From positions 56,264,699-56,328,698 of the forward strand of contig CM055097.1 of NCBI GenBank assembly GCA_029204225.1: a stretch of DNA of 64,000 bases, read 5' to 3'. The notes below the pieces were generated by a model. That model ran no database searches and was not told the origin of the DNA. It was given only the letters and a program-made list of their open reading frames with translations. Source of the stretch: Diphasiastrum complanatum (taxonomy: Eukaryota; Streptophyta; Lycopodiopsida; Lycopodiales; Lycopodiaceae). Shown piece by piece: positions 35,201-50,000 of this stretch. A program made the translations under genes and the position numbers. Position 1 is the first letter of the stretch. Each line of letters starts with the position of its first letter.

Positions 35201-38200
35201 TAGTACCCAAAAGTAGGCTTTCTAGTGTCTAAGTCTCCTCCCCAATCTGAATCAGAATAGCTGAATAAGCATAATGTTGTAGCAGAGTTACCAAAATAAC
35301 AAAGAACTTGGTTCTTTGTCACTTGAATGTATTTCATCACTCTTTTGAGTGCTTTCCAATGTTGGATCCCTGGATTCGACGTGAATTGAGAAAGTGTGCT
35401 CATTGTATATGCCAGATCAAGTCTGGTGCACACCATCGCATACATCAGTGAGCCAATTAGAGAGTGGTATGGATAATTCTTCATGTCAGAAATTTCATCG
35501 AGTGTCAAAGGACACATCTTTATTGAGTTTAAGTGCTAGATCCATTGGTGAAGCAATTGGCTTTGATTTGAGCATTCCGAATTTCTCAAGAATGTTTTGT
35601 AGATACCTCTGTTGGCTTAGAAAGATTGTCTTCTTGGTTCTATCGCGAAGGATTTGAATACCAACTAAATCATGAACTGGTTCAAGATCTGTCATGTCAA
35701 ATTCTTTTGAAAGATTTGACTTGGTAATTTCTAATAAAGAGATAGAATTGCTTAAAAGCAAACAGTCATCTACATAAAGTGCAATAATTATGTAACTTGG
35801 ACGATCATATTTGATATAGACATTCGAGTCAGCAACATTCGAGTAAAAGTTAATCTGTAAAAGATAATCGATGATTCGTTCGAACCAGGCTCTAGGTGCC
35901 TGCTTGAGCCCATAAAGGGCTTTACGAATCTTATAGATTCGATCTTCTAAACCTCTAATAATGTAACCTTCAGGTTGCTGCATGTAAATATCTATGTGGA
36001 TGAAACCATTCACAAATGCAATTTGTACATCCATTTGATGTACTTCGAGATCTTCTGCTGCTGCAAAGATTTGAATAGATGCAAGTTTTACAACAGGACT
36101 GAGGGTCTTTGTATAATCGATTCCTGGTACTTGTGAATAGCCTTTGGCTACAAGTCTTGTGATCCATTTCAAAATCTTCCTTTTGTCTAGCGGCTCGACA
36201 AGAGTCCAGGTTTGGTTCTTGATTAGTGAATTATATTCACTATCCATCGTTGCTTTCCACATGTTAAAGTCTACATTCGATAGTGCATCTTGAACAATAA
36301 GTGGCTCTTCTACTGTTGTCCAAAAAGCTTGAGGAGTATACCTCTCTAGTGTATGTGTCATTCGAATAGATCTTCGAACATTCTGTTGTTCATCGTGATC
36401 TGACTCGAAAGAAGAATGACAAGGTGCATAAGTGGAAGGAATCGAGATAGAGTTGTCTTCGATATTGGCAGTTGCTAGTTCGGTATTCGAACCATGAATA
36501 ACTTCATGTTTCTTCATTTTGAAATCATAAAATTTGTCTTCTAGGAAGACAACATCTCTCCTAAGGAGTGCCTTGCCAGATGGTAGATCGTAGATCTTGT
36601 AGGCCTTATGATCTGATAAATATCTAAGAAATATTGCCTTGACACTGGTTCAGTCGAACTTCTTCATTAATTCTGATGGAATTTGGGCATAGCATACACA
36701 TCCGAAAACTCTTAGATGATCTACGGATGGTTTTGTACCTGACCAAACCTCCTCAAGGGTTTTGTTGTTGACGGCCTTGGTACTGCAACGATTCTAAACA
36801 TTGCAGGCTGTTGTGATTGCTTCTGCCCAAAAATTGTTTGGAAGACTAGTAGCAATTAACATGGATCTTGTTGACTCGACAAGAGTCTGCCGATTGTTTC
36901 GTTCGGCTACTCCGTTCTGCAAAGGAGTGTAGCTCGAAGAATATTGTCTCTGAATCCCACATTCGCTTACAAATGAACTCTCCCCCTCCATCTGTGCGTA
37001 GGGCTTTGATCTTCCTTCTTGTCTGAGTTTCAGATAGTCATTTGAATTGTTGAAAACACAAACACGTTTATGATTTGTTCTTGATGAACATGACAGTGGT
37101 TCATCGGGAAAAATTGTCGATAAATGTAATGAAATACATCGATCCTTCGCAAGATGGGGTTTTCATCGGGCCACATAGATCACAGTAAATTAGATCCATA
37201 ATGCCCTTAGCTCTATGAGCTTGGCATTTGGAAAATCTTGACCTTGCATCCTTGCCAAGAATACAAGTCTCACAAGTTTGTTTTGGTGATGACTTGTTAA
37301 TGTCCAAGCCTTCGACAAGATTGTTGCAAACCATATAAAATATAGATCTCATATGAAGATGTCCTAGGCGTTGATGCCATCGGCAATTCAACTGATAGAT
37401 GATAGGTTCTTGGTCAGAGTTGGAACGTATAAAACATTCTCGATAAGTCGAGATGAACCATCATCAAATCTGATGGTGACTGTTCATGTGCCTTTGATCT
37501 TAAGAGAGCTAGTCTCCAAGATGAATGTTATTGTCATGATGTGTCGAAGAAAAATGCCTGAACCAGTCTCGTCAAGATGTCATATGTCGTGTCGCACCTG
37601 AGTCCAGATACCAACAACTAAATTCGATTCGGCCATAAACAGCTTTGGGTTAAATTTGTCTTCAAAAGCATCAGTGACTGCAGTATGAACCTGTCGTTTC
37701 TTGTTCGCAAAAATTTTGTAGGCCTTTTATATCATGACCTCTCTTCTTGCAATACTTCCAGAAGATTTTGGAATGTTGATGTTCTAAATTTTCCTACTGT
37801 GATGGATGTTGAGTATTTGACTTTGAAGTATTGACAAAACCTTTCTTCAAGTGTTGCTTCTTCTTCGAATCTAGTGCGACCGATTTGCCTAATGTAGAAA
37901 CCTCATTTGACTGACTTGAAGTTCTTCTTGAGGAAAAATTGAAGTGACGTTCTGCATTTAAATCAAGTTGTGTAGAGATCAGCATGACCAAATGATTGCA
38001 AGAGGTAGGAAGACTTCCTAAGAGAGTCATGACAGCATCATTATCGACAATGGGTGATCTGACTGCAGGAAGTTGATCGATCAATGATCTAACGTGATTA
38101 AGATGGTCACATATAGAAGTCAATTTTGACAAAAAAAAAACTGGAAATGTTATGACAATCAACACAAGCTCTGATACCATTGTTGGGAAAAGGTGCGAAA

Positions 38201-41200
38201 CGCGAAAGACCACGGTGGGCGATAGTTCGAAGTGTATATATATATGTGTATATATATATATATATCTATATATATCTATTTGTGAAATTAGAATATATCC
38301 AATTTCACAAATTTATCTAGAGAAGCCAGTGATGTCATAAGGTAAAGCTTAGAAACAATATACGAGCAACTCAAAAAGTCAAAGGATCTAAGTCAAAACA
38401 ATAATATAAAATCCAATAAACAAAAAATTGACTATCGAAGGATCCGACTCTCATGAGTAGTGACTCTTTGGCATTCTTTTGAGTTATCTGGCTGACTTTG
38501 TAGTGTTGTGAACTTGTCTCGAACTTGCGTGTATTTTTGCAAGTTCTTCATCTGCAGCAGATTCCCGAGAAAGTAACCAGGTTTGGGACTCTGTCAAGGA
38601 AACATGAATGGAATAGCTGGTCATGTATATAGAGGCAACTGGATCGAATGGGGTTTGAACTGGAATTAAAATTCCAACAAATGTCACCTCTGCTGAGCTT
38701 GGTCGAAAGGGCCTAACCTTGCTAAATTCGGCCAAGAAGGTCCTACTTTTGCTAACTCTCTTGATCGCACCACATTTGAGGCTAACGATGGCCTAGAGAG
38801 CTAGGTTGTTAATGGTGAGGACTTTGGATGGACCTACAAATGTGCCAAACATTGCAAAGCCAATACCAACACCAAAACCTGTGTCGATGGACCCAAGCTG
38901 CCCAACTTTAAACATTGAGCGTTGAGGTGCATGAGCCTTGGAAGTCGACCCAATAGAATCTGCATCCTAGTATGTAGTCGTAAGATGGACTTGGACATCT
39001 GTAGGTATGCAAGTACAACTATGCTTTGAGTCTATCCATTTGGCCTAGTCAAACCAAGCAAATGTGCCATGATCCTTGTGGTTGTGTAGGAAAATGTACC
39101 TCCACAATGTAGGCAATGCCACCTGCATGCATCAAAACTTGATATGGTGCCACATGCCTATCCAAAAAATCACCTCCACCCACACTCCATGAGCATGTAA
39201 AACTCTGAAAAATAAGAAAAATACAAGCTAGAAGACTACTAGGCACAAAAAGAACATCTGTAAAAGCCTCTAAAAGTGCTCACAAATATGCAAACAGATA
39301 TTGTTATGTGCAAAAAATACCCTACAATAGAAATGCAAAAAGCTCTAATGTGCTAGTATGCACTCCACCAATGCTAAAGCAAGCCTAAGCAAACTTCCCC
39401 ACTCTCCTAGCAAGCTACAATAGATCTTAGCAATGGGAAACAACAAAAAAGATGAATACAACCTCCAAAGAAAGCAAACAAAAATGGATGCAAAATGATG
39501 GCATATCACAACTACGTTCCCTGCTTGAAGGCAAAACCATAAACACCTCCCACATCGATTTTGGCTTCTTGTAGTGTCTCCCCAACTCTCCCTTCTCCAA
39601 AAGTTTGTGGGGCCCCGTAACCTTGGAATGGGGTTTTTGTGGCTGTCTTTTCATAAAAGAAACACAGCCAAACTGTATCGATCTTCTTGGACGTTGCATT
39701 CTCTAGCACTCATTCCGAAATGCTAGGGGCACAGAACTTTGTTGCGGTGCAACTTAGGTGTAGACTATATAAGTTGTAGACTATATATCGATGCTAAGTC
39801 TAGGAAAGTACCCAATATAGTGAAGGAGATATGCATTCGACCAATATTTCAGGTTAGTGATGATAGAAGGGCTTCAAAAGCCACAATTGCATTATGATCA
39901 TGTTCAGAATGTCAATATAAAAATGTTTCACACTTAGCACCTCTCAAAGCTTCCAAGAGTATGCACTTCAAATCCTCGTGTCATGAAATTCTAATAACCT
40001 ACTGCCTAGATGCCATGTAACTTCCAATCATTACATCCTAATTATTAGATATGTTACGATCAGCATACATAGTAAGATGTGTCCCAAAAACATGAAATGT
40101 GGGATTATGGGGAATTGAAAAATGCCACATCATGACTCTGATTATTGGCATGACAACTACTTGCAAAGCAATGGAGGAACAGCTAAAGCTGAGAGGAAGA
40201 GGTGAAGTACACAAACATACAAAAACAATTAGGTGAAAAGGTCACCAAAAACATAAAAAAAATAGAACTAGAATGGATCTATTAGCCTTGGTTGTATGGG
40301 AAAATGCATTTCCTCAAAACAAAATGATCATAGAAAAATTATGTTCATCTTTAGCAAAAGCAACTCCTTGAAGTGAAGACTACATAATGATTTGTAGAAA
40401 CAAATATAACAGCCGTAATAGTATGTTGTGTATATGTGCATAACACCATTCTTTCATTGATCGCACACAAGTTTGTTTTATTTCATAGAATCAAGAAATA
40501 CTTTCAAAGGTGCAAGAAACACTCAGATGTTGTATTATAAGCTTGTAATACATCTACTCTATCACATAAAGGCACTCGATTAAATTTTGCTAATCAAATA
40601 ATATCCGCCATAAAATGAACAAATAGACAATACGTTGCCTATGAAACATGATCAGTTGTCAATTCTAAGTTCTAACACACTAAATTCTGACAATGATATT
40701 TTAGCTTCATAAAGTTGAAGTCTTGGATGTTGTAAATATATCCTCAGAATTCCATATCATTGCTCCACTGCATCTATGACGTCATCACCACTTAAGTAGA
40801 GATCACATTATGTACGACAATTTTAAAGCACAAGTGATCACAATGGACAAACAAGGGTATCTCCTTAATCCTGTGTGCAAAAAATTTAATACAAACATGC
40901 AAGCAACAACAGAAGAACTCCAAAACAAACCTCAATTGCTTCACTTGGTCCTTCAAACTTTTGTCTAAGGCCACCACTAGATGTGTCCCATGTATTGACA
41001 ATCCCATCCAACCCACCTGAGGCAAGAATCTGACCATCTGAACTAAATGCTAATGCAGCCACGGAGTCTGTGTGACCTGGTTTCAAAAATAGCACACAAT
41101 TAGCAAGCAAACTCGCCAAAAAGTAGAATATCGGATCAATAATGTTGAGAACAAAATCTCCCATGCTAGAATATTCGAAAAAGAAATTCAAGGTACATGT

Positions 41201-41324
41201 CAATAATTACATTAACTTCTTAACCCATTATTGACCCTTCCATGGTTGGAATTGTTGCATTACTGAAACGATGTCAAATTCAATCAACAAAGCAAATGCA
41301 ATCAATGATGCAAAGCTCCCTCCC

Positions 41325-41384
<60 letters not shown>

Positions 41385-43955
41385 AGCTATTACAGTGTCA
41401 TCTGGATGCTTTGCACTCTATTTGTACTACCTAGGGTTTGGAGGTCAAATCACAAAGCCCAAGGTTATAATTTTTTATACTTATAAAACTTTTATGCAAC
41501 AACACACTTTCACTTTGAAACAGATAGTTTTGTCGATGGGTCCTATCTTTAGTATGAGACATGCAACTTCTAGCCAATTAGGGAAAGGACAATCTTCTCT
41601 TGTCAATTTGGTGAGGTTTTGTTTCGGGAAACATATACGGGATGCTGAGAGTAAATGTTGCCTCTTTGATACTTTGGTCATGCCCACAACTGTGTATGCA
41701 ACGGAGGCTTGCTGTATTGAGCTGAATTAGTCTAATTGGGCTAGTATTTCGTGCCTTCAAGTCTCCATGCTTTCACGTATGGATTCGGCCAAGCCTTCTA
41801 GTGTTTCCATGGATTGTAATTTGTTGGCTAACGAATGGTGATTCATCAATGAAAACGTCAATCCAAATTCGAACCCAAAAAATATAAAAACTATACAGCA
41901 GGTCCCAATTAAGGTTCACAATTCAGTATAGGGTGTTTTGCGCCTCTTTTCAAGGGAAAGAGAATAGGATAAAGGAGAAAAATAAGGAGAAAGGAAAGGA
42001 GAGAGGAGATAATTATTGGAGAGATAATAGGAGAGGGGGAACTTAGTAGTGTTAGGTGAATGGAGAGGGGTCAGAGAAAGTAGAATACGAGTTAAGAGTT
42101 GGATGTGGCGTAATATTGCGTAAATGAAGGAGAGAGTTAGGAGTCAGGAGAGGAGGAGATATTAGGCAATAGAGGTGTGTGAATTTAGTGTTAGGCAGTA
42201 GAGTTGTTAGGAGTGTTGTGAGGAAGTATTGTATACATGTTATCTTTCTATTGGAGATGCTCTATTACTTTGCATATTTGGTTGGGTTTATGGATGACAT
42301 TCTATTTGTATCATTGTTGGAGAGTAGTTGGAATGCAAACATGAAGTGTACATCTAGGGGGAGTAGTTTAGCTAAGTTCATCGAGTCCGTCACAGGTGGA
42401 AACTTATGAAAGTACCAAGAGTATTGAAGAGGATTCAATCCAAGGAATCGACACAAGTGGTGCCAACTACTTATGAAGTACAAGTTTCTAACATGGGTGT
42501 TGATGCAATAGATTTGGTGGTGACATTTGTAGATCTATTTCCTACTTATGATTGTTATGATGGTGGTATGGTAATCAAAGAAAATTACATTTTTTATGGG
42601 TGTTGGTGAGATCCTTACATATTTGTGGTAGCTTGGAAGATGTTCAAAGAGACCAAGGGAGTCAATCTTCAAGCAAAGTTCTCAAAGTTAGGGCAAAGGT
42701 TCTCATGTCTACATTATTTGAATCAACAAGAGTCAAGTTCTTTGATTCAAAGTAAGTCAAGGAATCGGGTGATATGTTGCACTCATGGTGGTCACACATA
42801 TGCAGGGACATGAAGACAAAAGCAAGACATTGGGAAGTCATATGAAGCAAGTTCATATGAAAAGGATCGATATTCACAGTAAGTTCTACATCGAGTAATG
42901 AAGACATTGAGATCAGAGTTGATCATGGATTCTACATCAAAATTGAGGATCTTCATTACATGGGCGTCATGGAGGATACACACGCATACTTGTGCTATGC
43001 ATAGTTCTTGTTATTAACAATGTAAAGATTGAGGGGCAGTATTAGAGTTAAAGTTCACATTGTTACCCTTAATGTTGTCATCTAGGTTAATTAGAATTAT
43101 TGGGCCATGCCTACGTGCTGATACTAGGGGGCTTTACCTATATTTAGTAAAGTCAAGTTAGAATTTAGTTAGACTCAAGGTCGAGATTATTAAGCCCCAA
43201 ACCAAGGATTCAATAGCCAAGCATGCCGCAACAAAACAACAAGGGAATCGGATGGTGGACAAACCAACCCAACCAAACCTAGATATTACGGATCTAGCCC
43301 CCAAGCTATGGATCAATCTCTCATAAGGGATAGAGGAGTCACACTAGCAGCATGTAACTACCAGTCACACAATCAAGCATGCACTAGTGAGAGCCCAATG
43401 GGTATACTTATACCCTCCAAGGCCCATGCACCACTAGTAGTGCACTGTGACACCTCACTAGACACCTCTGCAGCCTAACTGGGCCATGTCATCCAATTCC
43501 CCTATGACTCACTGATAGACCCATAAAAATCCACCATCATGAGTTTCAGCCTCTAACCATTAATTACGACCATATTTGTTCTCAATTGGATTGGAATTTC
43601 CCACTCTTTCTTTCCCATTTCTAAATCTGTTACTTAAGGAATGTAACGGTCAAGGCCTACAATACAATAACCGCAAAGATGAAGGAAAGGGTGAAGAAAG
43701 ATATGGGTTGGAATTCGTACTCTGAAGTTGGAATTTGTGATAGTTCCCGGGCACTTCCCATAGTACCGCTTTGCTCAAAAGTTATTTGAGTAATTCCAAA
43801 AAGCCTGTGTAGTTAGAGCACGTTTTTGCTCATAAGCTTCTGCTTATCTCTTTACTATTAAACAGAAAACCTGAAAGAGAATCTGGATTTTTGAAGCTGG
43901 ATCTGCCATCCTCCAGGGGCGCGCTGGGGGCGCATCTGCCTCCTGAAACCCTGCA

Positions 43956-44022
<67 letters not shown>

Positions 44023-47000
44023 CGAGCTCCTCCCGGTCTGCTGCCACTGCGTGGGCCGGGGGAATCAAGGGGCTCGAGGGCTGGTTAAGGAGGCAAAGGA
44101 GGGGGGGGGGAGTGGGGGATGGTTTAGTATAGGTTATATGTTTCTTTTTCGTCCAACTATTCTATGAAATTTTTTTTGAGATATTGGGATTCAGTTTTGC
44201 ACAGGCAATTTGGCAATAATTGTATAATGTTTTTTGCACTTGATTTCGGCCTTGTTAGTTACCAATTCAGTTCCAAGTTTGCATGGTATTATTTTTTCAA
44301 GGCACAAAATTGTCATAAAAAAAGGTTTTTTTTTAGACATTGCTTTGGCATTTGCAAACATAAGAATACCCGATCCAAACTTGTAATATTAACGGAAATT
44401 TTTTCCAATGTAATTGGCAAATGAAGAAGTTCCCGTAATTGGGGACGGCTTCCCCACTTCTCCTGTAATTCAACCGGCATTGCCCAACGTGGGAACCAAT
44501 TGATTCTTCTTCATTGCTTTACAATGTAGTAAAGCCGGTTTAGAAACTTCATTTCATACAAGGCGAATAATCAAATGCAATATGTTGGGCAATCGGGAAT
44601 TGGACATTTATGTCCAAACAATTTCCGATTTTTTAGCCAAGGTACTCCACTTATGCTCAGTTCTATACCATGGCCTAAACATGATATCATGAAGAGTACA
44701 AGCTATGTGGAAGCTGTAATGAGTAGAGTTACTACATTGTTGATTTGTTAAACAATCAAGATACTGCAGGAATAAAATACATCTAAACGGAGGCACCCTT
44801 CATGATAAAAGATATCGTAAAAGCTTGGCAAACAGATATAGACTTTTCAATCTTTGACAAATTAGTGCATTCATGAGGAAATTTACACCAGAAAAGGAAA
44901 TCACAAACTCTTTTTGACTTTTTTGGGCAACCAGAGTGGGTTGCCCACTTACTTCACAAGAACTATTTTCTCTTAAAGCATATGCTGGGCATCAAAGACA
45001 ACTTAAATTCCTTCAGCAATCGTATTACAACGTCTGTAAAGTTTAAATACTCCAAAACACAAAAAAAATCAATGGATAAAAGTAATATACCTTTTAATTC
45101 TATTGGGGAATAACCTTCACCAATCGTCCAAAGAAAGGCTTTATTGTCTCCACCACCAGATGCCACCAGTCTTTCTCTGGCAGAGTTACAAGTGACTGCA
45201 AAAACAGAATCTGCAGCATGTACATGCATTAAAATTCTTGACCTTAGCAAAAAAACCACCAGCAGAATGAAGAATAAGATCAGCGTGTATGTTCTCCAAC
45301 GACCATACAAATTGTTTATAAGGAAAAGAGTTGATGACCCAAACAGCTAAACCAATGAGACTTTTTCTAAAAACGTTTTTGCCAAACAGCTACCTCAAGC
45401 TTCAATTTGGCATTATCTTATGGGTTCAACTTACCAGAGTGGCCTGTGAACACATGGACTGCGTCATCTATAGCTGCAGCAACCAAGAAAGGAAAAGAGA
45501 ACGTTACTCACAAACAGCTCATTAATAACAAAAAGAATTGTAACCATATGCTTGTACGTAGAAGATAGTTGTTATCTTATAAACCATGAAAATTTGTAGC
45601 TTCATCAATGGTTACTGGAATTTGGTAGAATTAAACATTTTTTGATGAGACTTAGAATCAGTAAATCATCTCACACAATAAATCGCAATCTTAGTCTGCA
45701 GCCATAACTCAAGAATACCCAAGCAAAGTAATGTCTTGATATCATCTTTCAAATGACTCTGGAATTTCTAGGTTAACCAGTAGTTGTAGCCTGTGGAGGC
45801 CTTTGAACAAGTGATGCACCGAGACAGAACAGAATTGATCCTTGAACCCCATTGCCATGAACTTTGCTGACAGAACCCTGCCAGTGAACCTTCTAGTCCA
45901 GTAACTTAACATGCCCAAGAGGCAACTGGCAGGCATTTGCTTCGTGACTGTTTTGGGGATGCATCAACAAAATTAGATTTCTCTCTTTTGCTTGTGATAA
46001 TGTCTTCTTAAAGCATGAAATTTTTAGTTCTCTTTGATTTCTCTGTGTTTCTTTCTTCTTAGATTTTGCCTTACAAACTTGAATAAGGATTCCCTTCACA
46101 AATCATGTTGGTGGTTTAAGTCTCTTGTTTATACACTTGAGGGGTGAGGCATGACTCTCCTAAGTGCTTAACAAACTCTCTTCCGATTCAAGTGAGTCCT
46201 TCATATAATTATTGGGATGGAGACCAGAGTGGTGTTGTGTTGATTTTAGTGAAACATTGCATCCTTGACAATTACAAATTTAAATTCAACTATTCTGCAA
46301 TTCTAGAATAGGATCTTTGAATAGATGTGGAAGGAGCCAATATTGAGGAAAGCACAAGTGCTATGGGTCATGTTTACGTGTGTTTGATTTGTATTCGTAA
46401 AGAGCCAATTCAATCATTTGGTGAATCATCTTAAAACCGATTATGAACATAATACAAAAATATAGCACTCCTATAAGACAATGATTTATAGCAAATTGAA
46501 GAATCAAATGACAATCTCCAACTAAGATCATTGCATGAACATTAACTAGTTGAGGATAAAATGAATTGCAGGCTCTCCTCTCAAGGGAACATTCGATTAC
46601 ATGGTCTATATAGCCCTGTCTACATCCACCACTTGTAATCTCTCAAAACTAGTGACCCATGAAAAAGATGAAGTGCCAAAATTTCACTTTGGATCTTTGA
46701 TATCTCAACTTCTAGACACCCACTTGACAAGGTTTAAAGTGTTTTAGGAGCACCCACTAAAGCAAATATACTGGCATTAAGATATCCCTAAATTCAAAAA
46801 ACGGTATGAAAGTGAGTAGCTCTTAAGAAACTTGTCGATGGATTTTTGGATGCCATATTGCTTGAAGGCCAATCTCTCAACAAAGTTTGGTATTCGCTTT
46901 GGCTATTTGATGAAAGGAAGCCAAAGATCGCGCTGAAAGAGCAACAATTTCCTTGACCCTTCTTGACAAGATGTAAATCTAAGATATCTAAATGGGTCTA

Positions 47001-50000
47001 TATAGCTATTACAAGGACATCTCCACAAGAAGACCCATGTGACTTTGATGCTAAATCTTCTTCAAGTTCTCTCTAACAAGCCTTTGGACTTCTCCAAAAA
47101 AATAGTTGGATTTCCACATTGAGGAGTGAGAAAAACTTTTCCAATAATGAAGCTCATGCTCCAATCTGGGAAAGAACTCATCTACTCTCAAAGATTCCTC
47201 TACACTTTGCAATGGTTTCCTCTCCTCCATGCCCTTACCCAATTAGCTAATGTGAGGAACTTGAAAAGAATACCTATGTTACAAAGAGAAGTCATGGCCC
47301 CAACACGTACCAACAGCTGTAATCACGCATTCTTTCCAGAATCAAATACTTCGGTATTCTCATTCCTCGACATGAAAATATCCTGAAAAGTCGCCACTAT
47401 CTGAAAATCTCATATGAGTTCTTACGTCACACCTAATGAAATAGAGCTTCTATGCATGCAAGTAGAAATGCTCATTGCTAACTACAAACAATGTGTCTTC
47501 TATAATGATTTGGATCTTGATTAAGGAAAAACCTGAGCTGTAGAATGGTTTTTAAGATTTACGTGGAACAGCAACTTCTTGTAATCAGGCTCAACTAGAT
47601 ACCACATAACATAAAGGATGCCATTAAAGTGAGTCGACCACTACTCACAAAGTTTGAGTAGACAATGTCTACTAATCCACCTTACTGAATTTTGACGCCA
47701 CTTGTTTAATGAATTGTTCAGTCTCATATTTCAATAAGGACTAATTTACATAAGAAGGGCAAGTATATGTAATCATGAGGCCATCGAGTGCGGGAATTGA
47801 CCTTAATTCAAAGGAAATGTCATAGATAAAATTTCCAAGGGAGAGTAAAAGTGAACTATATCAAACATAGAATGCATGAAATTGCATGTTTGGTAGCTTA
47901 ACCAGTCAATAGCCACTTCTGAACCTTAGTTGCTAAAAGCAATTAAAACGAACCTTCAGTTTCAAATGTCACAAGTCTATCAGGTTCTGTTAGTAGACCA
48001 TTGTTCCCATCATCATCAACATCTGGTAAATCTGCATAAAAACATGTGGAAGTTTATTATTAGCTTGAATACACCATCAACACACCACATATTTTGAAGT
48101 AGCTTGCCTCTAGTTTTCCTCATGAATCTAAAAACATCGATTTCCTATACTTGAAAAGGTCCAAGGAGAAAACATTATTGCTGGTATACACACCGAGAAT
48201 AAAACTGCTTAAAATCTCAACAATCAAAACATATAGGAGCTAAAATAAAAAGCAAACAAAATGGAATAGAGAGAGGGAGGCAGATAATCACCCAGTTTAA
48301 TAAGCTCATATCAAATTCCTATGACGATTTGACACAAAGTAAATGATGGCGTGAATTCATTTTATGTAGAAATAGCACTGCAAGGGCCATTATACAGTGA
48401 TGTCACAGGAGTTTCCAAAGAAAGAGGAAAATTTTCACCCTTTTGATCTCAAGATAAGTACATCAAAGTAATAACATGGAGTCTATTGCTAGTGTCTCTA
48501 CCCAGCCAACTGCAAACAAGAACAATGAAGCAGCCTCTCAAAGGGCACATTCATCTCTTAGCATCCTCCTAAGTTAAGTCCGTCAAACAATGACCATGGT
48601 ACACAAACTAGTCACCAGGTTTTGTCAAATTTGTGATACAAATCCTAGATGAAGTTATTAGTCCTACTAGCACTCACACAAAACCAAGCATAAAGAGAAT
48701 TCAGATCATAGGAGAATTGAGCAATGCTCTAGCATATTGGAATTATTGTGGTGGGGTGCCAGCCTACTTAAATAGATTCTCTAATCAATGAGAAAAGCTA
48801 AGAGCCTAAAGTAAATAGCAAAAGAGCAAAAGCTAATTGCTATAATTACTACCTATATTGGGTAAAATCCCAAGATGAATTTCTAAGTACTAAATAGATC
48901 CTAATTTAGTTGTAGTGCACCCACCTACATGCATAAGCCTTAAAAAACGAATTTACTATAAATAGAATGACCCCTAAAATAGCACCTAGGCATGGCCAAA
49001 CTATCATTAAGGGCTATCAAATAAACATTAATTCCTAACACTCCCCCTTAATGTTTACTTTGTTATCTATTACTAGAAGTTCTCTAAACTTCTGAAACTT
49101 TTCTTTGCCAAGTCCTTTGGTAAAGATATCCGCAACTTGTTTTTCTATAGACTCCACTTCCCCCGAATGTAGATGGATCCTTGGTTTCCAACAGTGTAGC
49201 CATGTAAGCAAAGTGTACTTATGATGATCCTCTTGTCGATCCTCCTGTCGACCCTGATCTTCATGTTGCTTTTCAAGTCTAGCCGATCTCCTAGTCCCTT
49301 GTGTACTGGATTCTCCTTGTTCCATAATGACACTATCCTTGATAGTTTCATAGTACCATCTAGGCAATCTTCTAGCTTCTGATGTAGGATGCCTCCTGCT
49401 TGGTGAAGTAGGAGGTGAATAAGTATCCCATATACTTGATCTCTCCTTCCTCTTTCCTTTCTCAACCAAGGTCACTCTAGGTACTTGGATTGGCGTAGGC
49501 GAAACATGTGTCGATTCAGACTCTTGTAATAACTCGTCACATAATATAGGGATTCCTCCATCTTCATTCCTATCATAAGGTATCTCTGTATCTTTATGAA
49601 TTGCCTCCTCATCAAGATTACATCCCTACTTATGATGATTTTCTTACCCTCCAAGTCATATAACCTGTATCCCTTCTCTTGATTATCATAACCAAGAAAT
49701 AAACACTTGGTCGCCATAGAATCCAATTTGCTCCTTGAATCCTTAGGTATGTAAGAATAAGCAATACTCCCAAACACTCTCAAATGACTTACATCTGGCT
49801 TCCGACCTGTGTAAGCTTCCTCTGGAGTTCGATTCTCTACAACCTTTGTAGGACTTTGATTCAAAAGATAAAACGTCGTCTTAACTGCTTCACTCCAAAA
49901 CATATTTGGAAGATTTTTATTCTTGAGCATACTCCTCACAGTTTCCACTATAGACCGATTCTTTCTTTCCGCAACTCCATTTTGTTGAGGTGTGTCCGTG

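Larger units (their letters stand above)
34347..38679 (-). mobile_element. LTR-bounded Copia retrotransposon in intron 6
   Basis: Both LTRs, a perfect primer-binding site, gag (N-terminus missing), protease remnants, integrase, RT, RNase H and a polypurine tract lie in canonical Copia order on the minus strand. The LTRs look about 85% identical by eye, so the copy is old. Flanking pentamers (ACATC before 34347 and AATGT after 38679) do not match, so no target duplication is seen. It lies in the same orientation as the WD40 gene. Confidence 0.85.

Noticed and set aside
34347-38679. Target-site duplication for the intron 6 Copia
   Set aside because: Flanks ACATC and AATGT do not match directly; the resemblance is only in reverse complement and is not how integrase duplicates sites.
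39427-39709. Two overlapping minus-strand ORFs in intron 6
   Set aside because: Short, overlapping in different frames, no similarity that I recognise.
41242-41486. Ser/Leu-rich ORFs over CT repeats (also at 43891 and 57119)
   Set aside because: Microsatellite translations; only the LINE-like part downstream of 41538 is kept.
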